The notes under the pieces are model-generated. The model saw nothing but the letters and a program-made list of their open reading frames with translations. It had not been told where the DNA came from and did no database searches. A DNA stretch of 64,000 nucleotides, from assembly GCA_030760725.1 (NCBI GenBank), contig JASWHV010000012.1, positions 18,738,368 through 18,802,367 on the forward strand. Reading direction: 5' to 3'. Every line of letters begins with the position of its first letter. The stretch's first letter is position 1. Both the position numbers and the translations under genes were made by a program. Positions 44,303-53,985 of the stretch are shown here, piece after piece. The DNA comes from Neostapfia colusana. Taxonomy: Eukaryota; Streptophyta; Magnoliopsida; Poales; Poaceae.

Positions 44303-47300
44303 TGTAAGGGCCTCAGTTTTTGACACATATTTGAAGTGTTCATCACCATACACACACACCTCATTTGAGGAAAGTTGATGAACACAAATGAAGAGCAAGT
44401 AACCACCATCAACATGCTCATTAGAAAACAAACTCACATATTGAAAAAGTGGTATTTCCCACATGTGATATAGAGGGGCTGGACATATGAAAACTCCTAC
44501 ACATTGCTAAGGATGACCATGCCAAGTTTCACCCAAATTCAAAACCTTTTTGAGGTCGTTTTGGGTATAGCTAGAAAGAGGGCAGTTTGAAACCATATTC
44601 AAATTCAAACTGTTTTTATCCCATGAATTTAAAAGTGGGAGGCATATTCTTACTCAGCACATTTTGTGAGCTCACACCCCAATTTTCACTCCATTTGGAG
44701 TTGATCTTGACATGAGCTAAGTGGGACAAATTCAAATTTTATTTGAATTCAAAACTGAACTTGTGCTGAAATTCATTCAAAACAAACCCAATTTGAATTC
44801 TACTCAATTCAAATGGCTCATGGGTGAATAATTTGAATACCCAGGGGTATTTTGGGGCTCACTGTTTACAACAGTGATTAGGAGTAAATTTCAGAGGTTA
44901 AAACCCCGGGTGGGACCCACATGTCATTCAGAGAAGGAGGCAAAACTTGCACACGAAGTCACAGCCTCGGTGGGAAATTCCACCGAGCAGCTGTCGGCTG
45001 TGCCACCGAGCAGCCACCGGCGCCACCAGCTGCTTCCCCTCTCCGCGCGCTGGCGCCCAGGGCGGCTTGCTCGCGCCCCCACGCTATCGGCACCGCCTCA
45101 GCCGAGCAGGAGTCGGCCGGCTTTATCTTCTCGCGGACAAACCCGAGCAGCGGCATTGTTTCTCGCCGCAGCTCTCTGCTCAATCAGGAAAACCAGCAAA
45201 ACGATCTCCTCCTTCGTTACTGAGCTGCTAGACAGCAACCTGAGGTCGCACTCCACCTCCCCAACACCAGAAACCCCGAGCTCCGACCTCCTTTGCCTGA
45301 AAACGATCGCCACCGCGGCGACCTAGCCTGAGCCGAGAGTCAGGCGTCCGTGGACAGCGTTCCACAGGCGTTTTCACGGTCCAGCAAGAGAGGCAACAGG
45401 AGCGCGCGACCACCGTGCTGCTCTCCTCCAAGTTTGGAAGCAAACCGTGAAGAATCCACAGAGAATTTCCAGTTTTTGCTCCGGCGACCGTAAACCGAGC
45501 TTCCGGTACAGATTCTTCAAATTCTCGATCTATGATCTTTCGGTGGTTATCAAATCTTGCACATAGACGCTGGACTAGCCGGCGATCAAGTTCTTTTCTT
45601 CATCCGTGGCGTGAAACTGTCTAGGAGTGACGAATTTCGAGCTCGATCAAGGGCGGTCATGGCGGGCACGATCGGTCACACGGTGCCGACCGACTTGCCG
45701 CCATCCCTGAACCCTTTTGACACCTTGTCAAGCTTCCTAGAGGTATACTGATGCTGTAGGACCGTTTGTTCGAGGTGTTGGCAGGTTAGAACCCACGGTC
45801 GACGGCGCCGAACCTCAACCGAGGCCGCGACACGTCGCCGGGCTATTTCCGGTCACCCCCAGCATGACCTGACACCACCGACGGGTTCCTCGACGTCGAC
45901 AACCCCCTGGCGGTGAGTTTCAGACCATGGGAAGTCCGGCAGCGGCGAGCCGGCGAGCTCCGGGTCTGCTCCGGCGAGGTCGGCGGCGCGGGCGCGAGAG
46001 AGCGGCGGGAGGAAGACGAAGCCGGCTGGCCCATGTGTCAGCGGCTGAAGAATTTAAATCAGGATCGGGTGTGGCCGGGATCGGCTGTGCTGCCGCGCAA
46101 ATACCCTGTGGGCCTCAGTGTGCCGGACACCTCCGCGCTCAACACGTGTCCCCGCAGGCCCTGCGAGTTTAAACTTTTTCCCCCGATTTTCAGATTTCTT
46201 CCAAATTCAAATCCTCATAACTTTGGCTAGAAAGCTCCAAATCGAGTGAACCGAATTTTGTTGGATTCAGCTCTCTGAGAACTTTCCAGAAAATCAAGTT
46301 TCGCTTCATGAAAACCCTTATTTCTCCAGAATTAATTCCTCAAATTTTAAAATGTTAGGACTTTTAACTAGAGAATCCTTTGGAGGAAAATCCTGAAATT
46401 TTTCTGGCATGTTCACCAAAATGTCCCTGAACTACCATAAAAATTTCAGACCCATTTGAGCTCATTTGATCCACCTAATAGTGTGATTAGTGAAACTGTT
46501 CCAGAGAAAATAGAAAATGTTCAGAAACATTTTCAGAATTTTCTCTGAAATTGTTTAGCTCATATCTCTAGCTAGGAACCTTCAAATTAAGTGAAACCTA
46601 CTCCATTAGAACCCTCTGAAAATCTAGTTTTCAGAAAGTCATAGTTTGTTTCATGAAAATCCTTAGAACACCCTAAAAGCCTTCAAGTAAGGTCAAGTAC
46701 ATGATTAATTGTGGAGGGCTCAAATGAGCTTTGCTGCAACTAAAACTTGACCAAGTATCTGTTTAGGTTGTAACCCAGCCACAGTAAAAGTTTCACAGTC
46801 ATTGGGCTTGTCTAGTAAGAGTTATAGACTTCACAAGTTTAAAAGTTAATACAACTACATTTAAATTAATACATGTATTGCTTCTATCATGTAGTCGCTA
46901 AGGTCGAGGAGGAACCCGAAGTCCTAGACTTCGTTACTCCGGAGAAACAGCTAACCTATGACCAAGAGCAGCAAGGCAAGCTCCGGTTTGCATTAACCTT
47001 TTTACAAATTTTTATTGTTTTGAGCACATACATGAATACTATTGTTCCTTGCATTAGAGTCTTGTTTGGAAACCCAAGTGCATAGACAAGAAAGCCATGG
47101 GTTGGGATTAGGATTGAAAACCTAGTTAGCCACTGCATTGCTAAGATAGAGTAGGATTCGGTACAAGTCGAGTAGTTGGAACTACTCGCGAGCATAGGCT
47201 AGAGGCACTCGACTCGGGTAGTGATAGCACATGAAACACATGGCAAGAAAATGAGACCAAGCGGAGGGTAAGGGCAGCAGGACTTTGGGGCCTGTGTGCT

Positions 47301-48383
47301 GTAGCTCCGCTTGTGTCGATTGAGGACCGAGCCGTGTGCGGGCCTGTTGAACAAGCTAGAACAGTACCAAAGACCTACCGGCTATATGGGAACCGGAAAC
47401 TGATGTAACTCGGGTAGCTGGGTGTTGAGGCATAGCTGGTCGTTCAGAGGTAGGTTGAGAGCTCGAGGTGTAAATCGGCTGGCGGCACTGAGATGCGCGT
47501 GCAGAGACCTCTTGCTCGAGACGATTGGACCGGTTCAACATTTGGCTAACGGGTGAAAGGTAGTTGCGTACGGCGTCCGTGATGGTTGTTGTAGGCAACA
47601 TCGAGTACGGGCGTACGTGACGGGTTGTTCGGGTAACCCTGCAGGTGTAAATCGATTATAATCGCCGTCCCTCGCGGTCAGTGAGTACCACTTGTTCACT
47701 GTACCGTGACGTAGAAAGAACAGGCTAGTTACATGTTAAAATGTTGCTGATTGAAAGATGGACTTGATTGCTAATGACTTGCTGTAGTTTAGAGCTAACT
47801 AAAGTTCATTTCAACTTTGGGCAAAGTACATGAGAGAAATGTGTTTCTTGTTTGATTGCGGCTCTCTCATGTACCTTAGCGTAAGGTTCTCCACAACCTG
47901 CTGCTAAAATTTGAAAGTAAGGTTCTACTAATTAGGCGAGTCCTTGCAAATGATTTTTACCTCATGTAACCCACCACCCGTAATTTAGAAGTTCCATGTT
48001 TAGGTGAGACGGGCCAGACTTGCTGAGCCTTCGTGCTCACTGCTTGTGTTTGAAGCTTTTGCAGGGTTCTATGAGGAAGGGACTCCCGAAGAGGAGACAG
48101 AACCCCAGGAGGGGAACTCCGTCGAGTGGGAGTCGTGCACGCCGCAGAGTTAGTGTGTGTGTGTGCTAGCAAGGACACGTTCAAGGGCTGAACGTGGACT
48201 TGATGTGTAGTCTACGCCCGTGAGTTTAGACTGGAACTATTTTGATATAAACATGTTCATAAACTTGTTTATGCAATAAAATTTCGCTTCCGCTTTGTAC
48301 CTTTGACGTGTGTTATCCGGTGCTGTGTAACGCAGCACCCCTTAGTGTGATCCTGGCTCGACAAGACCGTTGGGGTCGTGTCA
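44303..48383 (+). repeat. E3 3' LTR (4,081 bp)
   Basis: Starts tgtaagggcctc, ends gtcgtgtca. Most of the extra length against the 5' copy is a 23-bp tandem duplication around 44980-45025 (the ccaccgagcag unit repeated). Confidence 0.94.
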
Positions 48384-48388
48384 TTTCC
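48384..48388. repeat. Right TSD of element E3 (tttcc)
   Basis: Matches 34908-34912; the E2 LTR resumes as tagcaaaag directly after. Confidence 0.93.
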
Positions 48389-50284
48389 TAGCAAAAGATA
48401 TGCTCTTCTAAAGTTTGGGGAAAATTTGAATTTGGAATTAAATCGTGGAAACGTTTAAACCTGACTGTGGGTCCATGGGACATGTGTCTAGTGCCGGGAC
48501 AACGCCACACAGGGCCACGGGTTTATTCCCCGCGCTGTCATAGATGATCCGAGCCCATAGACGATCTGGCCTCCCCCTCCAGAGCGACTGACACGCGGGC
48601 CCGGCGAGGCTTTCTTCAACCTCGCGACTCCCGCGCCCCGCTCCGCCAAAGCTCGCGGAGTGCCTCTGAATTCGGTCGTCCGGCCATCTCCAACACTCAA
48701 ACTCGCCGCTAGCCCCCAATTTCTTGCGCTAAAGATGTTGTGAGGGTCTCCCCGGACCGGCGTCGGCTCTAACTTAGCGCGTGATGGTGCGGCGGCTCGG
48801 GGAGAGTTCGGTGACGTTACCTCGATGCCATAAGCCCTCCAAGCTTTGGTTTCCAAGACGTAGAGCACCGGTGGATGCTGAAGAAGCTCGGCATGGTGGT
48901 GAAAAGGCTCGGAAATGGCCCCAATTTAGGGTTCATCGTGCGCCCGAGGCCTCCCGACCTTGCCGCCAGTGGAAAAGCTCGGAGTAGGCCCTCTACTGTG
49001 GGTTTCATGCTAGGGTTTGTGAAGCAAACTTATGCTCCATCGACTCTAGTTCCTGTGTGAAGTTTCATGGACTCTAAACAAGAATCAAATGGGAATTTCA
49101 AAGTTCCTTACCCGAAGGTGATTTTGCACCAGCCGAAGGAAAATTTCAAAATTCGCCGTCAACGATCAACCTTTCGGCTCAAGCTTCGGAGGTGAGCTGT
49201 AGGAAGGCCTTGCGGGTCCAGAAGAGGTCTTGCTCGGCCATGACACACCCTGGGTGAGGCTGTCCACGAGAGTCGCCCGTTGCGGTTTCTTTTGGCCGCC
49301 GCGGGAGAATTGGTTTTCTCGGTTTGTAGAGGCTGAGCTCACATGGGGATGGTGCGAGGAGGTCGTGGGGGGTCACTTGGTGCCGTTTTGCTGCTCAGCC
49401 GAGGCTTGCATGCAAGATTGGTGGGTGGCCGAGGGAATGAGAGAGCAGGCGGCAATGGCTCGGTTGTTTCCTTGCGGGAGGGAGAAGAACCGAGTTGTGC
49501 CTTTGGTGCTGTGGGTGAAAAGGAGCACGGCAGTGGGGTAAAAGCGCCCAGGCACCTCTCCAGCATGAGGAAATTTGATGGGAGGTGGTGCCGGCTTGTC
49601 TCAGTGTCGCCCTGAGGAAGGCTTCGGTCTGCCCGAGTGAACCGACTGAAGAGCAAAAACAGAGACTTGGTGCTCTGAGATCTTTTGCAATTTTAACTCC
49701 CTCAATGACATGTGGGTCCCACAGTTCAGTCCCTCCTTATCCCTCTCCAAAATATCTCCCAAATTTGTAAATGATGGAATTCAATTGTGGAAGTTCAAAT
49801 CTGATGTGCATTTGGATAATTGGGCAAGTTTCATCCAATTCAAATGGGTACTTGAATTGTTTGCAATTTGAAGTCCTTTTTGGAAAATGAGTTACAAACC
49901 ATTTCAAAAATTCATGAAACTTTGCATACCCACTAATTTGGACCTAAAGAATTCAAATACGAAATCTGATCATTGGTTTGGCTGCTGCAAATGAGATTTT
50001 TGACACAACAGTTTGAATTACATTGTTGCCCTCATTTGAAATTTGAGTTGAACAAATTTGTTCCAAATCTGAATTTAACTTTCTAACACATATGGAAACT
50101 TTCCACCCTGGTTCCAAATCCCTTTTTGGTTCAAGCATTCAAATAAATATTTGAACTTGTGTGAAGAAAGCTCTCATGTGTATTATCATATGTGAAAAAG
50201 TTTAAATGAATCCCATTTTGCATACATATGAACCCAACTAGTGCAAACTTGAGTTTCTTTGTATTCATATTTTGGGACCTTTAA

Positions 50285-50289
50285 TATGC
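50285..50289. repeat. Right TSD of element E2 (tatgc)
   Basis: Matches 5242-5246; hAT sequence resumes at 50290. Confidence 0.9.
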
Positions 50290-51255
50290 GTACAATTTAC
50301 TCTCTTCGGCAAAGTATAGATCCATGATTTCTATTCTAATAGTTATACTAGATTTGATCGGAAAGCTAGGACGCAAAGATTTGAGGAAGTCTACAAGATA
50401 CTTATTCTCGACTATATTAAAAGGATACTCGTGCATGATAATTGCTAATTGAACTTTCCAATGCTCACTTCTGGATCATACCTGTATGTTTCAACATAAT
50501 CATGCCCTTTTCATAATCCTTTCCTGCTACTAACTGTTGACGACCTTTCACAAAGTTGTGTGCATTCTTTATAGATGTGTCCAGAATCTAGATGTTCCCA
50601 TGGTGCTCTCACATCTATACTTTGTCTTGCACTTCGGAAAGTTGCAAGACGCCTATTTCTCTTTATACTCCTTGCCCTGGACCGTTAGAGTCTTATCCTC
50701 CTCAGCAAAATATTGCCACACTTGTGATGTGCTCTTCAAAGGCCTCTTCACATCTTTTTCATCATCATCATCATCACTAAGAACAATTTGATCATTGCTA
50801 CTGCTTGTCGGTACCGTTGCAGCTACATTCATACTTGAAGAAGATACCGCTACACTACTATATCCCAAGGAGATTCCTGCACATGAACAAGTAATACCAT
50901 AACTCCCCAGGTATATTTTTAATGCCAGGCAGGACAGTGAAACTGTGAAAGACAAACAAAACAGAAACTAAAATAAACAAGTCCACAAGATCACAACCTA
51001 AATTACAGCAATATTGGAACATTGAGAAACAGGATTTTCTGAACATAGAGTCTAGTAATCTTCAAATTCTCCATTATGCGTCACTCATAACAGTTAGATA
51101 ATCATCAAGCATGAAACATCTAAGTTTTTACCTGCTGTTAGGCAATTCATGGATGGTGGAGGTAGTGGGGGCTCCAAAAAAAGACACCGTGTGGGGACTG
51201 ACTTTGGAGCCGAAGTGTTGGTGGGTATCTCTTCAATGGGCGGACTGGGCGCCAT
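50290..51255 (-). pseudogene. hAT transposase, N-terminal part with BED finger and one intron
   Basis: Exon 1 starts at ATG 51255-51253 (MAPSPPIEEIP) and ends at a donor, GCAG/gtaaaa, at 51132. An acceptor gtgcag lies at 50877; joining 51132 to 50876 keeps the reading frame (...NCLTAG/GISLGYSS...), good support for a real intron. Exon 2 has an acidic run of five Asp encoded by the cat repeat near 50763-50776, then a BED-type zinc finger: VWQYFAEEDK followed, out of frame, by CNFP.C ... FWTHL.RMH. The MHEYPFNIVENKYLVDFLKSL block follows near 50440-50380. Frameshifts near 50665 and stops near 50590-50450 disable it. The gene continues at 5246. Confidence 0.8.
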
Positions 51256-51659
51256 ATAAATGTTCTGACTGCAAATTGGAGAATCAAACAAGTCATTCGG
51301 TCCGTAGTGCAAGCCTATAAGTCATTTGGTCCATAGTTCAATCTTAAAAGTCATTCGGATCATCTAAATCTTGACTGTAAATTGGAGAATCAAACAAGTT
51401 TAAGGGCAGAAGCGAGAGGCTTCCTTACCGGCGAAAGAAGGACGGAGCGACGAGGGGATGTGAAGATGCCAGGCCAGCGCGTCGGGGGAGGCGGCCGTCT
51501 GCGTCGGGGGCGGTGGCCGGCTCATCGATGGCGGTGGCCGGGACGTCTGGGTCAGAGGCAGCAGCGTGCGGGAGTCCGGGACTGGAGACTGGAGTGAAGT
51601 TGTCCGGGTACCGGGTTAGGGTTTCTATGGGCTAAGGCCCAACATATTGGGTTGGATCT
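51256..51659 (-). promoter_or_regulatory. hAT 5' noncoding region
   Basis: DNA between the transposase start and the right terminus. It contains a GC-rich stretch (51470-51600) and three degenerate copies of a unit near ggtccatagttcaatcttaaaagtcattcgg / ttggagaatcaaacaag (51280-51400). This is the expected promoter and 5' UTR. The plus-strand frame 51382-51597 is fortuitous. Confidence 0.45.
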
Positions 51660-51853
51660 CTAGTGGATCTAATTCAGATATATCCAAACTAATATGAATA
51701 TCCGACAATTCGGTCGGATATTCGGTTAAACCATTTTCGATCTGATATCCAAATCTGAATCCGAAAAATATCCGACAAAAATAGATATGGATTGCATGTT
51801 TTTGAAAATGGTTGCGGATGGACTGGAAAATATACGATCAGTTTTCACCCCTA
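51660..51853 (-). repeat. hAT right subterminal repeats and terminal inverted repeat
   Basis: Clustered ATCCGA/TCGGAT hexamers (about 51698-51790) precede the TIR, which reads TAGGGGTGAAAACTGATCG from 51853 leftward on the minus strand and pairs with the left TIR at 2818. Confidence 0.7.
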
Positions 51854-51861
51854 GTCCTTGT
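51854..51861. repeat. Right 8-bp target-site duplication of the hAT element
   Basis: gtccttgt, 6 of 8 matches to gttcttgg at 2810-2817. Confidence 0.7.
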
Positions 51862-52410
51862 TCTTGTTGTCATTGTTGTTGGCACACTTCCTCTTCATGA
51901 GCTTCTTAAACTTTCTTCTGAAGAGCGCAATGTCCTCCTCGTCTATGTTGGAGCTTTCATCGTATCCATCAGCATCACTTGGGCTCTCCTCTTGCACTTC
52001 GTTACCTTTGCTCTTCTTTCTTACCTTGGGTGTAATATCATTTTTCTTGGATGAGTTCCCTTTGGCCAATGTCTTCACATATTTAGCCTCCTTCTCAATC
52101 ATCTCATGGTTGGTTATCTTCCAAGAACTTCACCGAGTGTTATGATCTTGTAGTTAGGTCTCTCCCAAATCAATGAGCTTAAAATGAGGTTTCTCATGGT
52201 GAAAGCCATAATCATCTTTTTCACCACCTCATGGTCACTCCGTCTGATGATTCTATAGGCTCTACTCTTGCCCATCAAGACGTTGAGTATGTTATACATC
52301 TCTTGGGAAGTTTCATTGTCTTCTATCACAAACCTCCCTAATTCATCTCTAATCATCTCAGTCTTTGCATCCCTTTATTGATTTGGGTTAATACTTTGTG
52401 TTTCGGGATT
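51862..52410 (-). pseudogene. Copia-type gag remnant, 5' part
   Basis: Minus strand 52375-52117 reads a typical grass Copia gag: AKTEMIRDELGRFVIEDNE, DHEVVKKMIMAFTMRNLIL and ERPNYKIITLGEVLGR. After a frame change (52102-51851) come EAKYVKTLAKGNSSKKNDI, an acidic stretch (SPSDADGYDESSNIDEEDIALF) and RRKFKKLMKRK, the linker that precedes the zinc knuckle. The knuckle itself is at 2803-2750 across the hAT insertion. The extreme N-terminus, other than a short MNPETQSINPNQ, is not recognised, and no pol accompanies it, so this is a fragment. Confidence 0.78.
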
Positions 52411-52743
52411 CATGACCTCTGAAACTCGAGAGAATAAAAATTTCAATTTAAATTTGAAATTCATCTTAGACTAAAGAAAGCAAGATCAAATTTCAAAAAA
52501 AATCCTATTCAAATCACAGAAAATAAATTATCCATGTAAACTGGAGCCAAATCATAAACCTCATAAAAATTACATGAAACTTCTAAATTGTTTCTGTATT
52601 TTCCCTAATTAAATCATTTAGTTAAAAAGGAAAAATTACAATCCAATGTTTTCAAAAGTAAATTCAAATTTGACTTTAGAATATGTAGTTTATATATTAA
52701 GGGACCCTGCTACTAATATTTCTAATTTTTTAGAGGCCCCTAG
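52411..52743. other. AT-rich DNA without recognised feature
   Basis: Flank of the gag fragment. No ORF, terminal repeat or RNA gene seen. Confidence 0.4.
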
Positions 52744-53081
52744 CTATTTATTTCGAATTAAAAAAACTGGAGAAAAGGAATAAGGGAAAAGAAAATCCCT
52801 TATGGGCACGACCTGATAACCACCTCTCTCTTTTTCTTCTCCCCTTGGAGCAGCCACTGTGTGCATGACCGACATGAAGGCGGTGCATTGGCCGCTCGAG
52901 TGAGGCTGCGGCCGAGGATAAAATGCAGCCCCCTCAGCCAGCTTGTCCTTCCCTGCGCGCTCCAACACTTTCTCTGCAACTCCATGCTCGGCGGCCTTTT
53001 CGACTTTGGTGCACTTTTGGCTGAGTGGATAATCCAAAGCTTCCACGATCACATGTGCACCATCCATCATCTCGGCTAATC
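52744..53081 (-). other. Unrecognised exon-like open stretch
   Basis: The minus-strand frame 53115-52744 is open for 123 codons. At 53081 it is preceded by tttgctctcacag, a good 3' splice acceptor, after which the frame reads GLAEMMDGAHVIVEALDYP and KVEKAAEHGVAEKVLERAG, with an amphipathic Lys/Glu/Ala-rich helix. Composition is more like a gene than the flanks. I recognise no family. It may be an exon of a lost host gene or a captured fragment. The first codons (before 53081) are probably intron. Confidence 0.3.
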
Positions 53082-53985
53082 CTGTGAGAGCAAATAGTAA
53101 TGAACTGCGCGACACATCAGGATACGCCGCAAGCCCGCAATCCGCGTGCGGCGCGCTATGAGGATGGTGATCCCCGAAAGGCCATTTTGTGGCCTAGAAC
53201 AGACGTTTCCTTGCCCTGCACTGCTGTTGTTTTTCTGCGTGTATTTCTTTTGTTCAGAGTTCAGACTGGAGTGTTTGCCTAGCAAAACGTCTGTCGCATT
53301 CTGGCAACACATCATGTCGTTACTGATTTTGTCATTCTGGGGTCACCAAGCCTTTTAACTACACCGATTTGGGGATGCAGCCTAGTCTCAAAATTTGTGC
53401 TTGCTGAGTCAGGCATACAGAGTTTCATCCGGATCAAGACGAGTGATGAGCGCGCAGACATGGTCATGTCCTTATCCAAGCAGCCGCCCTGTTCAACTCA
53501 ATCGCTACTTGCTTGAGAAACGGAAATGGTCGTCTACTGTCCATTCATATCAGCTCATTTCACGAGCTGGGGACGTTGTCTGCACTCTGCCTGATCAGAA
53601 CTATACCCAAAGAACAGAGTTAGTGCGTGGGTGTGGGTATACTTGGCTAGCCACATCACGGAACCGAAGCAGCAAAACTGAGTACTTGCAACTTGAAAGC
53701 AATTAGCCAGAGCAGAGCATCGGATATGACGGCTGCACAGCTTTGTAGAAAACGCTGGTGGCACGTAAGGGTTGGTTGATCTATCCAGGCTCCTGGTGCA
53801 CCTCAGAGGGGTAAACAGCTTGTTCTGTCTGACGGTGAGCATCCTAATAAAGCTGTCGGCGTCGAGAGACTGTTTCTTGCATACTCCGAATAGCAGCAAG
53901 ACAGCAAAACGAGAGCAAGTGCCTGGCAAATTGACACCATAAAGCAACCGACACAATTATGCCACAGGATCTTTGTACGGGATGG
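53082..53985. other. Unassigned DNA left of E4
   Basis: Balanced base composition, no transposon termini and no known protein in six frames. Frames at 53395-53706 (+) and 53956-53555 (-) are open but have no recognisable motif. It could be low-copy host DNA into which E4 inserted. Confidence 0.35.

Larger units (their letters stand above)
34913..48383 (+). mobile_element. E3: young but defective Ty3/gypsy Tekay-type element, plus strand
   Basis: LTRs of 4,059 and 4,081 bp are almost identical (3 differences in the first 220 bp by hand count). PBS at 38976, PPT at 44290, perfect TSD tttcc. The internal region is only 5,331 bp, about 0.7 kb shorter than in E1 and E2, because most of gag is missing. 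Protease and the RT front are decayed, while RT back half, RNase H and integrase form one open frame of 669 codons. Such recent insertion with dead gag implies mobilisation by proteins from a related element (inference). Confidence 0.94.
5247..50284 (-). mobile_element. E2: Ty3/gypsy Tekay-type chromovirus, minus strand, host of E1 and E3
   Basis: Two LTRs of about 4.23 and 4.27 kb (after subtracting nested elements) flank a 6,055-bp internal region (26489-32543) with PBS, gag, protease, RT, RNase H, integrase, chromodomain-like tail and PPT in the minus orientation. The TSD is tatgc. Each LTR has been hit by a younger gypsy element: E1 in the left, E3 in the right. In a hand-compared 205-bp stretch the LTRs differ at 12 positions (about 6%), so E2 is older than both guests. 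It sits in the hAT transposase gene. All coding regions carry stops or frameshifts. Confidence 0.93.
32544..50284 (-). repeat. E2 5' LTR (right copy), interrupted by E3
   Basis: In plus coordinates it starts tgacagggaccacg and ends gggacctttaa (one C lost against the other copy). E3 occupies 34913-48383, so the LTR is 32544-34912 plus 48389-50284. It preserves the empty site for E1 near 49435-49445 (gagggaatgagagagcagg). GC-rich frames at 48438-49060 and 49179-49656 are fortuitous. Confidence 0.92.
2818..51853 (-). mobile_element. hAT transposon, about 4.0 kb, split by nested retroelements
   Basis: Terminal inverted repeats are TAGGGATAAAAACGGTCGG (left, from 2818) and, reverse complemented from 51853, TAGGGGTGAAAACTGATCG. 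They are flanked by an imperfect 8-bp duplication. Removing E2 and its extra TSD copy (45,043 bp) leaves about 3,993 bp, a typical size for an autonomous plant hAT. The transposase gene is on the minus strand: start and BED finger on the right flank (51255-50290), catalytic and dimerisation regions on the left flank (5246-3720). It inserted into a Copia-type gag. Frameshifts and stops make it inactive. Confidence 0.85.

Noticed and set aside
53395..53956. Overlapping open frames on opposite strands in unassigned DNA
   Set aside because: No recognisable domain, no splice or start context that favours one of them, and neither continues into the neighbours.
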